A stretch of DNA of 64,000 nucleotides from Salmonella enterica subsp. enterica serovar Typhimurium str. LT2 (GCF_000006945.2 NC_003197.2:2170001-2234000), one strand, 5' to 3'. Shown: positions 28,833 to 38,527, counted from the first letter of the stretch. A program made the numbers and translations. Notes: generated from the letters alone by a model not told the origin.

Positions 28833-28894
28833 GCCGCATGGCGCTACGCTTGTCCGGCCTACAGTCTCAGGCCGCGCCATCCGGCACGCCTTAT
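28833..28894. repeat. BIME: two inverted REP units between wzc and wcaA
   Basis: Two REP units face each other: GCCGCATGGCGCTACGCTTG then TCCGGCC (28833-28859), and on the other strand GTGCCGGATGGCGCGGCC inside 28870-28894. The pair can form large hairpins in the wzc-wcaA intercistronic RNA. The position suggests differential stability of the wza-wzb-wzc segment relative to the downstream wca genes (inference). Confidence 0.85.
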
Positions 28895-28897
28895 TTT

Positions 28898-31057
28898 TTA
28901 TTTGGAATCTGACTGGTATTCATACTCGTAATAGCCATAATCCTGGTAGCCCGTCGCCCGGCGGAAAATGGAGTTGAGAATGACGCCTTTGACCTGAATG
29001 CCATTCTGGTCAAAACGGCTCAGACTGGTTTCCACCTCTTTTAAGGTGTTGACGGCATAACGCGCCACCATCAGCGTCGTCCCGGCGTGGCGACCCACAA
29101 TCGCGGCGTCCGTCACGGCCAGAATCGGCGGCGTGTCGATTAATACCAGATCGTAGCGGCTGCTTGCCCAGGCGATCAGCTCGCCGAAGCGCTCGCTCAT
29201 CAGCAGTTCCGATGGATTAGGCGGCACCTGACCGCGCGGAATAAGATCAAAATTAGCGATCGCCGTGGGTTTCGCGCAGGAGGCTATCTCGCCTTTGCCC
29301 GCCAGAATGTCAGATAAGCCGTCCACGTTATTGGTGCCGAGCAGTTCATGGGTGTAGCCCTTACGCATATCGCAGTCGATCAGTAATACCCGTTTATGCG
29401 TCTGGCTGATGACGGCCGCCAGGTTGGCGCAAACAAAGGTTTTGCCGATAGAGGGACTGACGCCTGTGAGCATGAGTACATTATTTTGCGCCTGCATCAT
29501 GGCGAAATGCAGGCTGGTGCGCAGGCTGCGAATCGCCTCAATCGCCAGATCGGTCGGATTGCCCACCGCCAGCAGTTGGCTCTGCTTGTAACGCTTAATT
29601 CCTTTAATGGTTTTGACGCTATCGCGCGCTTTTTGCCATTCCGACAGCGGAATACTGGCATAGACGCTGATCCCGTGCTCCTCCAGCGCCTGCGGGCTTT
29701 CGATACCGCGATTAAACAGCGAGCGCAGCAGCACGCCGACAATCGATAACATTAATCCCAGAATAATGCTGCCGAGAATAATCAACGCCTTTTTCGGCTT
29801 CAGCACGCCCGGCTGGGTAATCGCCGGGTCAACGATGCGCACGTCGCCAACGGTGCTGGCTTCGGTGATTTTCAGCTCCTGCTGTTTATTAAGCAGTTGC
29901 ATATAGACCTGCTGGCCGGACTCCACATCGCGGGTCAAACGCACAATCTCCTGCTGGGTTTTCGGCATTGCCGTCACCCGCCCGTTCAGTTTGGCTTTTT
30001 CATCTTCCAGCGCTTTACGTTTTTCCAGCAGGGTGCGGTAAGCCGGATGCGCTTTGGTAAAGAGCTTGGAAATTTCCGCCTCTTTAAACGTCAACTCATT
30101 CAACTGGGCGTCGATATTAACCATCGAATCGAGCACCGCCTTCGCCTCCAGCGGTAAATCCACCGAGTCTTTATCCTGGCGGAAAGCGTTTAGCTTGTTT
30201 TCCGCCACATCCAGACGGCTGCGGACTTCCGGCAGTTGTTTTGCCAGAAACGCCAGGCTCTTCCCCGCCTCTTCAGATTTCCGCGCAATATCCTGTTGCA
30301 GATAGTTACGGGTAATACTGTTGAGAATTTCGCGGATCTGGTCGCGATCCTCTCCCGTGAACGTCAGGCTCAGAACGCCGGTATCTTTGCCGGTTTCCGT
30401 TACGGTGAGGTTATTTTGCAGGTTATTAATCATGCCAAGCGTTGAGAATTTACTCACCGTAAATTCTGTATCAGGACGGGCGTCAATCGCCTCTACCCGC
30501 ATCGTCACGCCGTCTTTATTGAGTGGCTGGCCCACAACGCCCTGCGCGCTAAATCCGCCGTCGCTAACCAACTGATAACGTTTGTCGCCCAGCACTTTGA
30601 GGGTGAAGATCTGTCCGCTCATCGTCTCTGGTCGGGTGAATGTCGTGACTTTCACCATTTCATTGTGACGTCCCATCAGCCGTTCCCACCCGGCGCCGAA
30701 CAGCGGAAAGGTGTTTTTGGTGACGGCAATATCCAGATCCAGATCGTCAACGGTCTTCCCCAGCACCAGGCGCGATCGAATGAGCTGAATTTCCGCATCG
30801 GAAGCCGGCGGCTTATTCGCTAATGCGCTATTGATATCCTGTACCAGCGAATTACCGGCGTTTTGTTCAATCTGTACCAGCGCATCGGCGCTATAGATGG
30901 GCGTGGCGAAGAACGTATAAATTACCGCGCACAGCGCAAATATGGCCGTCGTCCCCAACACCCACCAACGCGCTTCAATCACCGTTCCGACCAGGCGCCC
31001 GATATCGATTTCATCGCTACCCGTAACCGCCGCAGATTGTTTTGCTTTTTCTGTCAT
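28898..31057 (-). CDS. wzc: Tyrosine autokinase Wzc, polysaccharide co-polymerase
   Basis: Inner-membrane bacterial tyrosine kinase that controls chain length and export of colanic acid with Wza. Membrane segments near residues 30-50 and 425-445 flank a large periplasmic domain with coiled coil. The cytoplasmic kinase shows Walker A SPSIGKTFV, Walker A' VLLIDCDMRKG, Walker B DLVLIDTPP, and a C-terminal tyrosine cluster YQDYGYYEYEYQ. The ATG at 31057 (719 residues) overlaps the wzb stop and has AGGGA upstream; the longer in-frame version adds 12 residues without support. Confidence 0.95.
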   Translation of the reverse strand: MTEKAKQSAAVTGSDEIDIGRLVGTVIEARWWVLGTTAIFALCAVIYTFFATPIYSADALVQIEQNAGNSLVQDINSALANKPPASDAEIQLIRSRLVLGKTVDDLDLDIAVTKNTFPLFGAGWERLMGRHNEMVKVTTFTRPETMSGQIFTLKVLGDKRYQLVSDGGFSAQGVVGQPLNKDGVTMRVEAIDARPDTEFTVSKFSTLGMINNLQNNLTVTETGKDTGVLSLTFTGEDRDQIREILNSITRNYLQQDIARKSEEAGKSLAFLAKQLPEVRSRLDVAENKLNAFRQDKDSVDLPLEAKAVLDSMVNIDAQLNELTFKEAEISKLFTKAHPAYRTLLEKRKALEDEKAKLNGRVTAMPKTQQEIVRLTRDVESGQQVYMQLLNKQQELKITEASTVGDVRIVDPAITQPGVLKPKKALIILGSIILGLMLSIVGVLLRSLFNRGIESPQALEEHGISVYASIPLSEWQKARDSVKTIKGIKRYKQSQLLAVGNPTDLAIEAIRSLRTSLHFAMMQAQNNVLMLTGVSPSIGKTFVCANLAAVISQTHKRVLLIDCDMRKGYTHELLGTNNVDGLSDILAGKGEIASCAKPTAIANFDLIPRGQVPPNPSELLMSERFGELIAWASSRYDLVLIDTPPILAVTDAAIVGRHAGTTLMVARYAVNTLKEVETSLSRFDQNGIQVKGVILNSIFRRATGYQDYGYYEYEYQSDSK

Positions 31058-31503
31058 GGTTTTCCCTGCTCTGCATTCAGTGCCTGCGCCCACTGGCGGG
31101 CAGACCTTTCCAGTAATGTGTACACCGCCTCAAACGCATCGCGGCTTTTGCGATACGGGTCCGGTATTTCACGCTCGCTGTCCCAGTGACCAAACAGCAT
31201 TACCTTGCCGCGCATTTCCGGCGCAATGTCGCACAGGGCGGCGATGTGACGTTTCTCCATCGTCAGAATCAGGTCATATTCCCGGCACAGACGCGCGGAA
31301 ATTTGCCTTGCGCAGTGATTTTCCAAAGACAGATCGTGGGCGCTCGCCACGCTCGCCGCCGCAGGATCGGCGCCTTTGCCGACCAGTGCGCCTAATCCTG
31401 CGGACGCAACCGTCAGCGAGGGATGAAAGCGTTTTAGCAAACGTTCCGCCGTCGGGGAACGGCAAACATTCCCCACACAGACCACTAAGATTTTGTTAAA
31501 CAT
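31054..31503 (-). CDS. wzb: Low-molecular-weight protein tyrosine phosphatase Wzb
   Basis: Dephosphorylates the tyrosine cluster of Wzc, allowing cycles needed for colanic acid production. The catalytic loop CVGNVCRS (Cys9, Arg15) and the general-acid DPYRKS near residue 115 are in place. 149 residues. Its stop overlaps the wzc ATG (ATGA), and it starts 5 nt after wza. Confidence 0.96.
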   Translation of the reverse strand: MFNKILVVCVGNVCRSPTAERLLKRFHPSLTVASAGLGALVGKGADPAAASVASAHDLSLENHCARQISARLCREYDLILTMEKRHIAALCDIAPEMRGKVMLFGHWDSEREIPDPYRKSRDAFEAVYTLLERSARQWAQALNAEQGKP

Positions 31504-31508
31504 AACGA

Positions 31509-32648
31509 TTACCAGGAATGAATGTCGCTGGCCGTATCCGTCATATAACGGACACCGCTAATGGTTGGCAGCAACTGATTGATCAGACGGTTCCAGCGAG
31601 CAACCGGCGCGGTCGTGACGTACACCACATCGTAAGGCTGAAGTCGGAATTCCGTCGCCATCACCAATGACGTGGCGTCAGACATATCAAGCTGGTAGAT
31701 ATTGGCGATCTTGCCGCCGCGTCCCCCCTCGCCTTTCAACGGACGAATCACAAAAATGCCGCTGGCGTTGGAGGTGGTCAGATCAATGCCTTCCGCATTG
31801 CCTAATGCTTCGGTGAGCGTCATGCCGCTGAAATCCATTTTGAGGGTGCTCTGTTTTTTCACTTCGCCCATGACAAAGACTTTCAGATCGTCATTGCGCG
31901 GCACATACAGAATGTCGCCAGGGTAGAGCAAGCGGTTCTGGCTAAGATCGCCATTTTGCATCAGCGCCTGTAGCGAAATGCGCTGTTCTTTGCCGTTGTG
32001 CGTCAACACGACGTTGCGCCAGTCCGCCATATCGGTCAGGCCGCCCGCAGCGTTAATCGCATCCAGGACGGTTAGCGGTACGTTAGTAATAGCCTGCTGA
32101 CCGGATTTATTCACCTGGCCGGAGATGTACGCTTTTTGCGAGCGGAAAGCGGCGATATTGACATCCACCTGCGGGTCCGCAATGTACTTCGCTAAACGCC
32201 CGGTAATATCGCTACGAATCTCTGACAAAGTTTTACCGACGACGCTAACCTTGCCAATGTAGGGATAAAACATGGTGCCGTCCGGCTGTACCCAGTTGCC
32301 GGTATCGCTTGAGCTACGGTACTGGCCTGCTGGCGTGGTCAATTCCGGGTGATCCCAGACGGTGACATTCAGCACATCGCCAGGCCCGACGCGATACTGA
32401 TAGCTGGCGATCTCCTGGTCCAGCGACATATTCGGTTGCGCGACATTGGGCCGCGGGCGTAATTGCTCAACCAACCGTGGCGTCAGCGGATACACATTGA
32501 CCATCCGGTCGAGATCAAAGTCAGCGTCTTGCTGTTTGATCACATCTTTCCCCATCGTAGACATATTGCTGCCCGGAAGTACTGTGCAACCACTTATCAA
32601 GCTGAGCGACGCCAATAATGGCATCAATTTCATTTTGGATTTCATCAT
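31509..32648 (-). CDS. wza: Outer-membrane polysaccharide export lipoprotein Wza
   Basis: Octameric outer-membrane channel for colanic acid. A type II signal peptide ends in the lipobox LISGCTVLPG with Cys21 as the lipidated residue. Polysaccharide export and SLBB domains follow (YRVGPGDVLNVTVWDHPEL; VFVMGEVKKQSTLKMD), and the C-terminus holds the amphipathic barrel helix (VARWNRLINQLLPTISGV). 379 residues. First gene of the colanic operon, with a long JUMPstart-containing leader. Confidence 0.96.
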   Translation of the reverse strand: MMKSKMKLMPLLASLSLISGCTVLPGSNMSTMGKDVIKQQDADFDLDRMVNVYPLTPRLVEQLRPRPNVAQPNMSLDQEIASYQYRVGPGDVLNVTVWDHPELTTPAGQYRSSSDTGNWVQPDGTMFYPYIGKVSVVGKTLSEIRSDITGRLAKYIADPQVDVNIAAFRSQKAYISGQVNKSGQQAITNVPLTVLDAINAAGGLTDMADWRNVVLTHNGKEQRISLQALMQNGDLSQNRLLYPGDILYVPRNDDLKVFVMGEVKKQSTLKMDFSGMTLTEALGNAEGIDLTTSNASGIFVIRPLKGEGGRGGKIANIYQLDMSDATSLVMATEFRLQPYDVVYVTTAPVARWNRLINQLLPTISGVRYMTDTASDIHSW

Positions 32649-32825
32649 TGATTATTTATCACTTTGGCAGAGTCATTATCCTGTGCAATTTAAATAGCGG
32701 CTTCGTCCGTGCACATTTACCTTGCAGTTAATAGCAGAGAAAATTAACTGGCATCATTCTGAAAAAAAATCAATTCATCCGCAGGCTATTGACAGAATAA
32801 TAAAGGCTTATATTCAGGCTTTCAG

Positions 32826-32866
32826 GCACGCTACCGCCCCTGGCTTCTTAGCTACCAATACACTGA
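32826..32866 (-). promoter_or_regulatory. JUMPstart with ops element, colanic acid operon
   Basis: On the minus strand this reads CAGTGTATTGGTAGCTAAGA, a short AGCCAGG spacer, then GGGCGGTAGCGTG; the ops core GGCGGTAGCGTG is at 32838-32827. It closely resembles the rfb JUMPstart 24 kb away, with an identical ops core. RfaH recruitment is expected. It lies about 180 nt upstream of the wza start. Confidence 0.93.
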
Positions 32867-33140
32867 TTATTCTAAATTTTCGCATTCCCCTCAGATTTTA
32901 TCCTCGTTCAGATAAAAATCTTCAGCGAAATAAAGGTTACGTATTAATAGTTTTCTCGATGTCGTGACAGGATATTTAAGCGCGCTATCTTAATCCTGCA
33001 AGAATTGTTGCAGCTAACCTAATGACAGGCAAGGTAACAAACCCGCCATTCTATATTTTTAAGATTAATATTAAATGAATTAACAGATGATTTTAGGATT
33101 TTATTGATGTTGACAATATTTATTTACTCCACTCCACCTG

Positions 33141-33166
33141 CGATATTTCCTAAATATATTCTTGAC
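33141..33166 (-). promoter_or_regulatory. Possible RcsAB box upstream of wza
   Basis: On the minus strand TAGGAAATATCGCA (33154-33141) agrees with about 11 of 14 positions of the published RcsAB consensus TRVGAAWAWTSYGN, and the adjoining CAAGAATATATTTAGG is a second weak match. RcsA/RcsB activation of wza is well established in enterics, and the placement upstream of a TTGTCA element fits. The match is too loose to be sure of the exact site. Confidence 0.35.
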
Positions 33167-33322
33167 ATTATTTAGTTTCTGACAGAAACATTACGGCTAT
33201 TTTAAAGTTATTTTATAGCCGCGTAACAAAGATAAATTGCGCTGCGGCATTGCATTTTTCCGCCGTATTATCCATGATCGAATTGTGACAATTGTCATAT
33301 TACAGAAGGTATTGCTCTTACT

Positions 33323-34903
33323 ATGGAATGGATTGCCGATCCGTCAATCTGGGCCGGACTGGTAACGTTAATCGTTATCGAACTTGTTCTCGGCATTGAT
33401 AACCTGGTCTTTATTGCCATCCTCGCTGAAAAACTACCGCCGGGGCAGCGCGACCGCGCGCGCATTACCGGCCTGATACTGGCGATGATCATGCGCCTGC
33501 TGCTGCTGGCGTCAATCTCGTGGCTGGTCACCTTGACTAAGCCGCTTTTTAGCGTACAGGCGTTAAGCTTTAGCGCCCGCGATCTGATTATGCTGTTCGG
33601 CGGCTTCTTCCTGCTCTTTAAAGCCACCATGGAGCTCAACGAACGGCTGGAAGGGAAAGATAGCGCCAACCCTACCCAGCGTAAGGGGGCGAAATTCTGG
33701 GCGGTGGTCGCGCAAATCGTGGTGCTGGACGCTATCTTTTCTCTCGACTCCGTGATTACCGCCGTGGGGATGGTCGATCACCTGGCGGTCATGATGGCGG
33801 CCGTGATAATCGCCATTAGCCTGATGCTGCTCGCCAGCAAGTCACTGACCCGATTTGTGAACAACCATCCCACCATTGTCATTTTGTGTCTTAGCTTCCT
33901 GCTAATGATCGGCTTTAGCCTGGTGGCGGAAGGGTTTGGTTTCCACATTCCGAAAGGGTATCTGTACGCGGCTATCGGCTTCTCGGTGATGATCGAGGCG
34001 CTCAACCAACTGGCTATTTTTAACCGCCGCCGTTTTCTTTCCGCTAACCATACGCTGCGCCAGCGCACAACGGAGGCCGTGATGCGGCTGATTAGCGGTA
34101 AAAAAGAGGATGCCGAACTGGATGCGGAAACCGCCGCGATGCTGGCAGACCATGACGACAGCCAGATTTTTAATCCGCAGGAGCGCAGGATGATTGAGCG
34201 GGTGCTGAATCTCAACCAGCGCACCGTAAGTAGCATCATGACGTCGCGTCACGATATCGAGCATATCGATCTCAACGCGCCGGAAGCGGAAATCCGCGCT
34301 CTGCTGGAAAAGAACCAGCATACGCGTCTGGTCGTGACGGGTGAAAATGAACAGGAAGATTTACTCGGCGTCGTCCACGTCATCGATCTGTTGCAACAAT
34401 CGCTGCGCGGCGAACCGCTCAACCTGCGGGCGCTGATTCGCCAACCGCTGGTTTTCCCGGAAACATTGCCGCTGCTGCCTGCGCTGGAGCAGTTCCGTAA
34501 CGCCAGAACCCATTTTGCCTTTGTCGTAGATGAGTTTGGCTCGGTTGAAGGCATTGTGACATTAAGCGATGTCATGGAGACTATTGCCGGTAATCTGCCG
34601 AATGAAGTCGAGGAAATTGACGCCCGCCACGATATTCAGAAGAACCCGGACGGTTCCTGGACAGCAAACGGCCATATGCCGCTGGAGGATTTGGTGCAGT
34701 ACGTGCCGCTACCGCTGGATGAAAAACGGGAATACCATACGATTGCCGGATTATTGATGGAATATTTGCAACGCATACCGCAAACCGGTGAAGAGGTTCA
34801 GGTGGGCGATTATTTGCTGAAAACATTGCAGGTAGAAAGCCATCGAGTGCAGAAAGTGCAGTTAATTCCGCTGCATAACGGCGAGCCAGACCAGGAGATG
34901 TAA
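33323..34903 (+). CDS. yegH: TerC/CBS/CorC-domain membrane protein YegH
   Basis: Inner-membrane protein of unknown role. Residues 1 to about 240 form a TerC-type domain with around seven membrane segments (ELVLGIDNLVFIAILAEKLP is a TerC signature with an acidic membrane motif). A pair of CBS domains follows (about 290-420), then a C-terminal CorC/HlyC transporter-associated domain. 526 residues. Ion transport is inferred from the domains. AGAAGG lies about 13 nt before the ATG. Convergent with asmA. Confidence 0.93.
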   Translation: MEWIADPSIWAGLVTLIVIELVLGIDNLVFIAILAEKLPPGQRDRARITGLILAMIMRLLLLASISWLVTLTKPLFSVQALSFSARDLIMLFGGFFLLFKATMELNERLEGKDSANPTQRKGAKFWAVVAQIVVLDAIFSLDSVITAVGMVDHLAVMMAAVIIAISLMLLASKSLTRFVNNHPTIVILCLSFLLMIGFSLVAEGFGFHIPKGYLYAAIGFSVMIEALNQLAIFNRRRFLSANHTLRQRTTEAVMRLISGKKEDAELDAETAAMLADHDDSQIFNPQERRMIERVLNLNQRTVSSIMTSRHDIEHIDLNAPEAEIRALLEKNQHTRLVVTGENEQEDLLGVVHVIDLLQQSLRGEPLNLRALIRQPLVFPETLPLLPALEQFRNARTHFAFVVDEFGSVEGIVTLSDVMETIAGNLPNEVEEIDARHDIQKNPDGSWTANGHMPLEDLVQYVPLPLDEKREYHTIAGLLMEYLQRIPQTGEEVQVGDYLLKTLQVESHRVQKVQLIPLHNGEPDQEM

Positions 34904-34906
34904 CGT

Positions 34907-34972
34907 CTGTTCGCCTGCCCCGGTCTGCTTACCAGGCAGGCCGGAGGCGCGTTAGCCTCGCCATCCGGCTCT
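34907..34972. repeat. REP-like inverted repeats between convergent yegH and asmA
   Basis: GCCTGCC (34913-34919) pairs with GGCAGGC (34935-34941), directly followed by a REP-like unit with GCCGG (34940-34944) facing CCGGC (34965-34969) and an inner GAGGC/GCCTC stem. In the 85-nt gap between two convergent genes these hairpins could end or protect both transcripts. No clear T-run is present. Confidence 0.65.
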
Positions 34973-34988
34973 GCCCTTTGGCCAAAAA

Positions 34989-36845
34989 CTACAGCTTATT
35001 CAGCAGCTTCTTCACATCTTTACCGTTGCGGGTATCTTTATTGCGATCCGCCCAGTCATTGAGCCGACGCTTCGCCTCATCCTGTAAATGCTTACGCAAT
35101 AACTGATCCACTTGCAGGGTATAGTTCAGCTCCTGCCACTTGCCATAGACGCGCAACGGCACCGGCGTCTCTTTCAGGAAGGTGATCAGGTTGCTATCGC
35201 CGTTCCAGCCGCCCAGCACACGCAGATTAAATTGTGTATCACAGCTCTGCTTAACCAGATCCAGCGTTCCGCTGCCGGTTAACGCCAGCATAGAAGATTG
35301 CCCGACCATGTCGTCGAGCGTCAGCGTGCCCTTATTTAGCGTCAGATCGGTCGTGAAGCGATCCAGTCGGGTCGCGTTGTCCATATTTTCCTGCGACTGC
35401 TGCGCGTCGCCGCCGCTTCGCTCTACGGCCTGCTGCACCAGTTGCTGGAAATTCATTCCTTCAAGGCGCGTATTGCTCATGTCAACATGCGCTTTTCCTT
35501 TCCAGCTATGGCGAAATGCCTCTGCGTCAATATCCGCCCCGGAGAAATCGCCAACCAGCGACATCTTACCGGTCAGGCTAATCGGATAATTGAAGGCTTT
35601 CAGGATAGTCCCAATCTCAACATGGTTGAGGCGAGGGTGGAATTCGATGCGCGGACTGGCGGTGCGGGCGTCCAGCGTGCCGGGCAGCGACATCTCTCCG
35701 TCGGCCAGTTTCCCCTGCAAATCAGTAATATCCAGCAATCCGGCCTGATTAGACATCTTCGTCGAAACCTGGGTAAAGTCCATTCCCCGCCAGCGAACTG
35801 AATCCGCCTGTAAAGCAATCTCCGCCGTAAAGCTTTGCAGCCCCTGATAAGGCGGCGCACCAACACGCGACGCGATAACTGGCCTGGTCAGGGGGAGCGT
35901 ATTTTGCCCCTGCGACACCGCGCCGCCTGTCTGAGCCACGGCGCTATGATGCGGCAACAGGTTGTCCAGATTAAGCTTGCTGGACTGGAGGTCAATTTGC
36001 CATTCCGGCTGCTCCGCCAGCGTTACCTGAACTTGCCCGGTCAGAGAACTGTCATTCGCCGTTAAATTTAAGTGGTTAAATGAAAGACGTTTTTGCGCCT
36101 CCTGCCACTGCGCCTGCAATTGTCCCTGCCCCTCAATCCCCTGCGCTGGTAGATCCGCGCCCTGCAATTGCCAGCGCAGTTGCTCAATACCCGCGGTTAA
36201 ATTATGCGGGTAATCGGAAGCATCCACCGTTCCGCTGAACGATAAAGCAAGATCCCGCTGATCGCGGTTCACGCGTCCCGAAAAATCAAACGTGCCGCGA
36301 TGCTCGGCATCTTGTTCCATATTCAGACGAATATCGCGCACCGTGACCTGATCATCATTTTCATGCTGGAAAACCAGCACGCTGTCGGCAACGCGCAGGC
36401 TACGAATATCAAACGACCAGCCGCGATCTTCCGCTACGTCCGGCAAGGTATTATCTTTCGGCGCGACCGGCGCATCATCGCTGCGTACCGCTTCCGTTTG
36501 CGGCGTCAGTTGAATCACCCCGCCTTTCAGCATCACCTGCTTAACATGAAGCTGATGACTCAATAGCGGCCATAAAGCAACATCCAGGCGCATATTGTCA
36601 GCCCGCACCAGCGGTTCGCTGGCGCCTCGCGCCGTTAGCGTCATTCGCCCGGAAAGGATACTCAGTTGCGGCCATACGTGCCAGCGCAGCGGCCCGTCAA
36701 GTTGCAACTGATATTCACTACGCGCGGCAACCTGCTGCACCATATAGGCGCGGAAATCATTCGGATTGACCAACAATACCAACGCAGAGAATCCGGCCAC
36801 CAGCACGACCAGGAGAATCATCAGCGTCGTCAGAAATCGTCTCAT
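34989..36845 (-). CDS. asmA: AsmA, outer-membrane assembly/lipid transport protein
   Basis: Inner-membrane anchored periplasmic protein of the AsmA family, linked to outer-membrane protein assembly and LPS levels. An N-terminal membrane helix (about residues 5-27) precedes a long beta-rich domain with the family opening NPNDFRAYMVQQVAARSEYQLQLDG and a typical AsmA C-terminus. 618 residues. Gene order udk-dcd-asmA on the minus strand is conserved in enterics; dcd ends 38 nt upstream. Confidence 0.95.
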   Translation of the reverse strand: MRRFLTTLMILLVVLVAGFSALVLLVNPNDFRAYMVQQVAARSEYQLQLDGPLRWHVWPQLSILSGRMTLTARGASEPLVRADNMRLDVALWPLLSHQLHVKQVMLKGGVIQLTPQTEAVRSDDAPVAPKDNTLPDVAEDRGWSFDIRSLRVADSVLVFQHENDDQVTVRDIRLNMEQDAEHRGTFDFSGRVNRDQRDLALSFSGTVDASDYPHNLTAGIEQLRWQLQGADLPAQGIEGQGQLQAQWQEAQKRLSFNHLNLTANDSSLTGQVQVTLAEQPEWQIDLQSSKLNLDNLLPHHSAVAQTGGAVSQGQNTLPLTRPVIASRVGAPPYQGLQSFTAEIALQADSVRWRGMDFTQVSTKMSNQAGLLDITDLQGKLADGEMSLPGTLDARTASPRIEFHPRLNHVEIGTILKAFNYPISLTGKMSLVGDFSGADIDAEAFRHSWKGKAHVDMSNTRLEGMNFQQLVQQAVERSGGDAQQSQENMDNATRLDRFTTDLTLNKGTLTLDDMVGQSSMLALTGSGTLDLVKQSCDTQFNLRVLGGWNGDSNLITFLKETPVPLRVYGKWQELNYTLQVDQLLRKHLQDEAKRRLNDWADRNKDTRNGKDVKKLLNKL

Positions 36846-36883
36846 GCTACCCTCAATGGACCGGCAGTATTGCGCCGAATGGC

Positions 36884-37465
36884 TCAGTCTTTATCAATCC
36901 GGCTGGCGACAGCGCCCTGCTGATCGCGATATTTGGCATCCTGACGGCGGTTATAAGGCCGCGCCGCCGGGCCGGACAGCGGCTCAAAACTCAGCGCGCC
37001 GATGAGCATACCCGGACGCAACGCCAGCGGCAGCTTCCCGGAGTTGTAAAACTCAAGCACAATGCAGCCCGACCAGCCGGGATCGATACGGTGCGCCGTC
37101 ACATGCACCATCAGCCCCAGACGCGCCAGCGAGGAGCGACCATCCAGCCAGCCCACTAAATCCGGCGGCAGGGTAACGGATTCAAAGGTAACGGCCAGCG
37201 CCAACTCGCCCGGATGCAGATAAAATGCCTCGCCGTCCGGCAAAACGATTTCATCGCTCATCACGCGATCCAGCGCCGCGCTGACCTCATCTTTAGGCCC
37301 GCTCAGATCGATAAACGCCGCCGTATGGCCACGGAAGGTTCGAAATTTATTGCCAAGACGTACATCGACCGTCGCGCCGTTAATGCGCTCTACGGGAGGT
37401 CGCGGGGTGATAGACAAACGGCCTTCATCCAGCCAGGCTTCAATATCTCGGTCGCATAAACGCAT
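36884..37465 (-). CDS. dcd: dCTP deaminase
   Basis: Deaminates dCTP to dUTP, supplying most dUMP for thymidylate synthesis. Homotrimeric dUTPase-fold enzyme of 193 residues: [20 protein letters not shown] and the catalytic glutamate in [10 protein letters not shown] are present, and the C-terminus is Gly/Arg-rich. Lies between udk and asmA. Confidence 0.97.
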
Positions 37466-37555
37466 GGCACTTTCTCCTTTCGCGCATCAAGCCCTTAAAT
37501 CAAGCACATCAAGGGCTAACCAGGTTATCACTGAACGGTACACAATTCGCCAGAT

Positions 37556-38197
37556 TTATTCAAAGAACTGGCTGATTTTCGCTTTCAGAATATCAATAGC
37601 GATGCGGTTTTTACCGCCGCGCGGCACGATAATATCCGCATATTGTTTGGAAGGCTCAATAAATTGCAGGAACATCGGACGCACCGTTTTCTGATATTGC
37701 GCCATCACCGAATCCATTGAGCGACCACGCTCGTTCACATCGCGTTTGATACGGCGCATCAAACAGATATCCAGCGGCGTATCGACAAAAATAGAGAAGT
37801 TCATCTCTTCACGCAAACGCGCGTCGGTCAGTAACAGAATACCTTCAAGAATAATCACTTTCTTCGGTTCTACGCGAACCGTTTCCTGCATACGGGTATG
37901 CTCAACATAACTGTATACCGGTAATTCAATCGCCGAACCGCGCTTGAGCGCCTGAAGATGCTGAAATAGCAGGCTGTGATCCATCGCATTCGGATGGTCA
38001 TAGTTAGTTTTTACGCGTTCTTCCATCGACAGATGGCTTTGATCTTTGTAATAACTGTCTTCGGGAATAACGCCAATATGTTCGTCACCCACTTGTTCAC
38101 GCAATTCGCGGTAAAGGGTACTGGCAATAAGACTCTTGCCGGAAGCCGATGCGCCAGCGATACCGATAATGACGCACTGATGAGACTGATCAGTCAT
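37556..38197 (-). CDS. udk: Uridine/cytidine kinase
   Basis: Phosphorylates uridine and cytidine in pyrimidine salvage. P-loop kinase with Walker [12 protein letters not shown] near residues 12-22, the substrate segment [11 protein letters not shown], and YVEHTRM. 213 residues. First gene of the udk-dcd-asmA run; divergent from yegE with a 330-nt gap. Confidence 0.97.
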
Positions 38198-38527
38198 AAA
38201 TTTAGCGACCTGATTAACCTGGATGTAAGGAAGGGGGGCGCCGAAACGCCAAACGCGGCAATTATAGGGATTTCAGCAGCGCGATACCAGTCCGGCGCTA
38301 TGCCACGGTGAATTTGTTGGCGGCGCATTCGACGTCGCGACGTAAAAGCGTTCAGTTTTAACGCGGGCAGCGGTTTTATCGACCCGTCTGGAGGAGGAAT
38401 ACGCCGGGAGCCACAATTTATATTCAGCCAGCGTATAAATCATTACGCGTTTATACTAGCATAATCACAGAGTAAACTGACGCGTCCGGTATTCCGCGAC
38501 GTTACCGGCGATTCGGATAGAGTGGTA
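38198..38527. other. Divergent intergenic region udk-yegE
   Basis: 330 nt without a supported gene. An inverted repeat GTATAAA/TTTATAC (38432-38438 with 38449-38455) lies in the AT-rich part and may overlap a promoter. A perfect purine ribosome-binding-like run GGAGGAGGA at 38390-38398 is not followed by any start codon at useful distance. No clear operator could be named. Confidence 0.5.

Larger units (their letters stand above)
32649..33322. other. Divergent regulatory region between wza and yegH
   Basis: 674 nt without a credible gene. On the minus strand it contains the wza control region (RcsAB-like AT-rich sequence, a possible TTGTCA/TAAAAT promoter near 33090-33112), a long untranslated leader with JUMPstart/ops, and a hairpin at 32725-32750 (CAGTTAAT against ATTAACTG). 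Two palindromes, 33177-33191 and 33286-33297, lie toward yegH. A small open frame at 32722-32967 is not convincing. Confidence 0.7.

Noticed and set aside
32722..32967. 81-codon frame in the wza leader, plus strand
   Set aside because: Runs antisense through the JUMPstart element, whose conservation is explained by RfaH; no ribosome-binding site.
38390..38398. GGAGGAGGA ribosome-binding-like run upstream of yegE
   Set aside because: No ATG, GTG or TTG follows within usable distance, so it does not start a gene.
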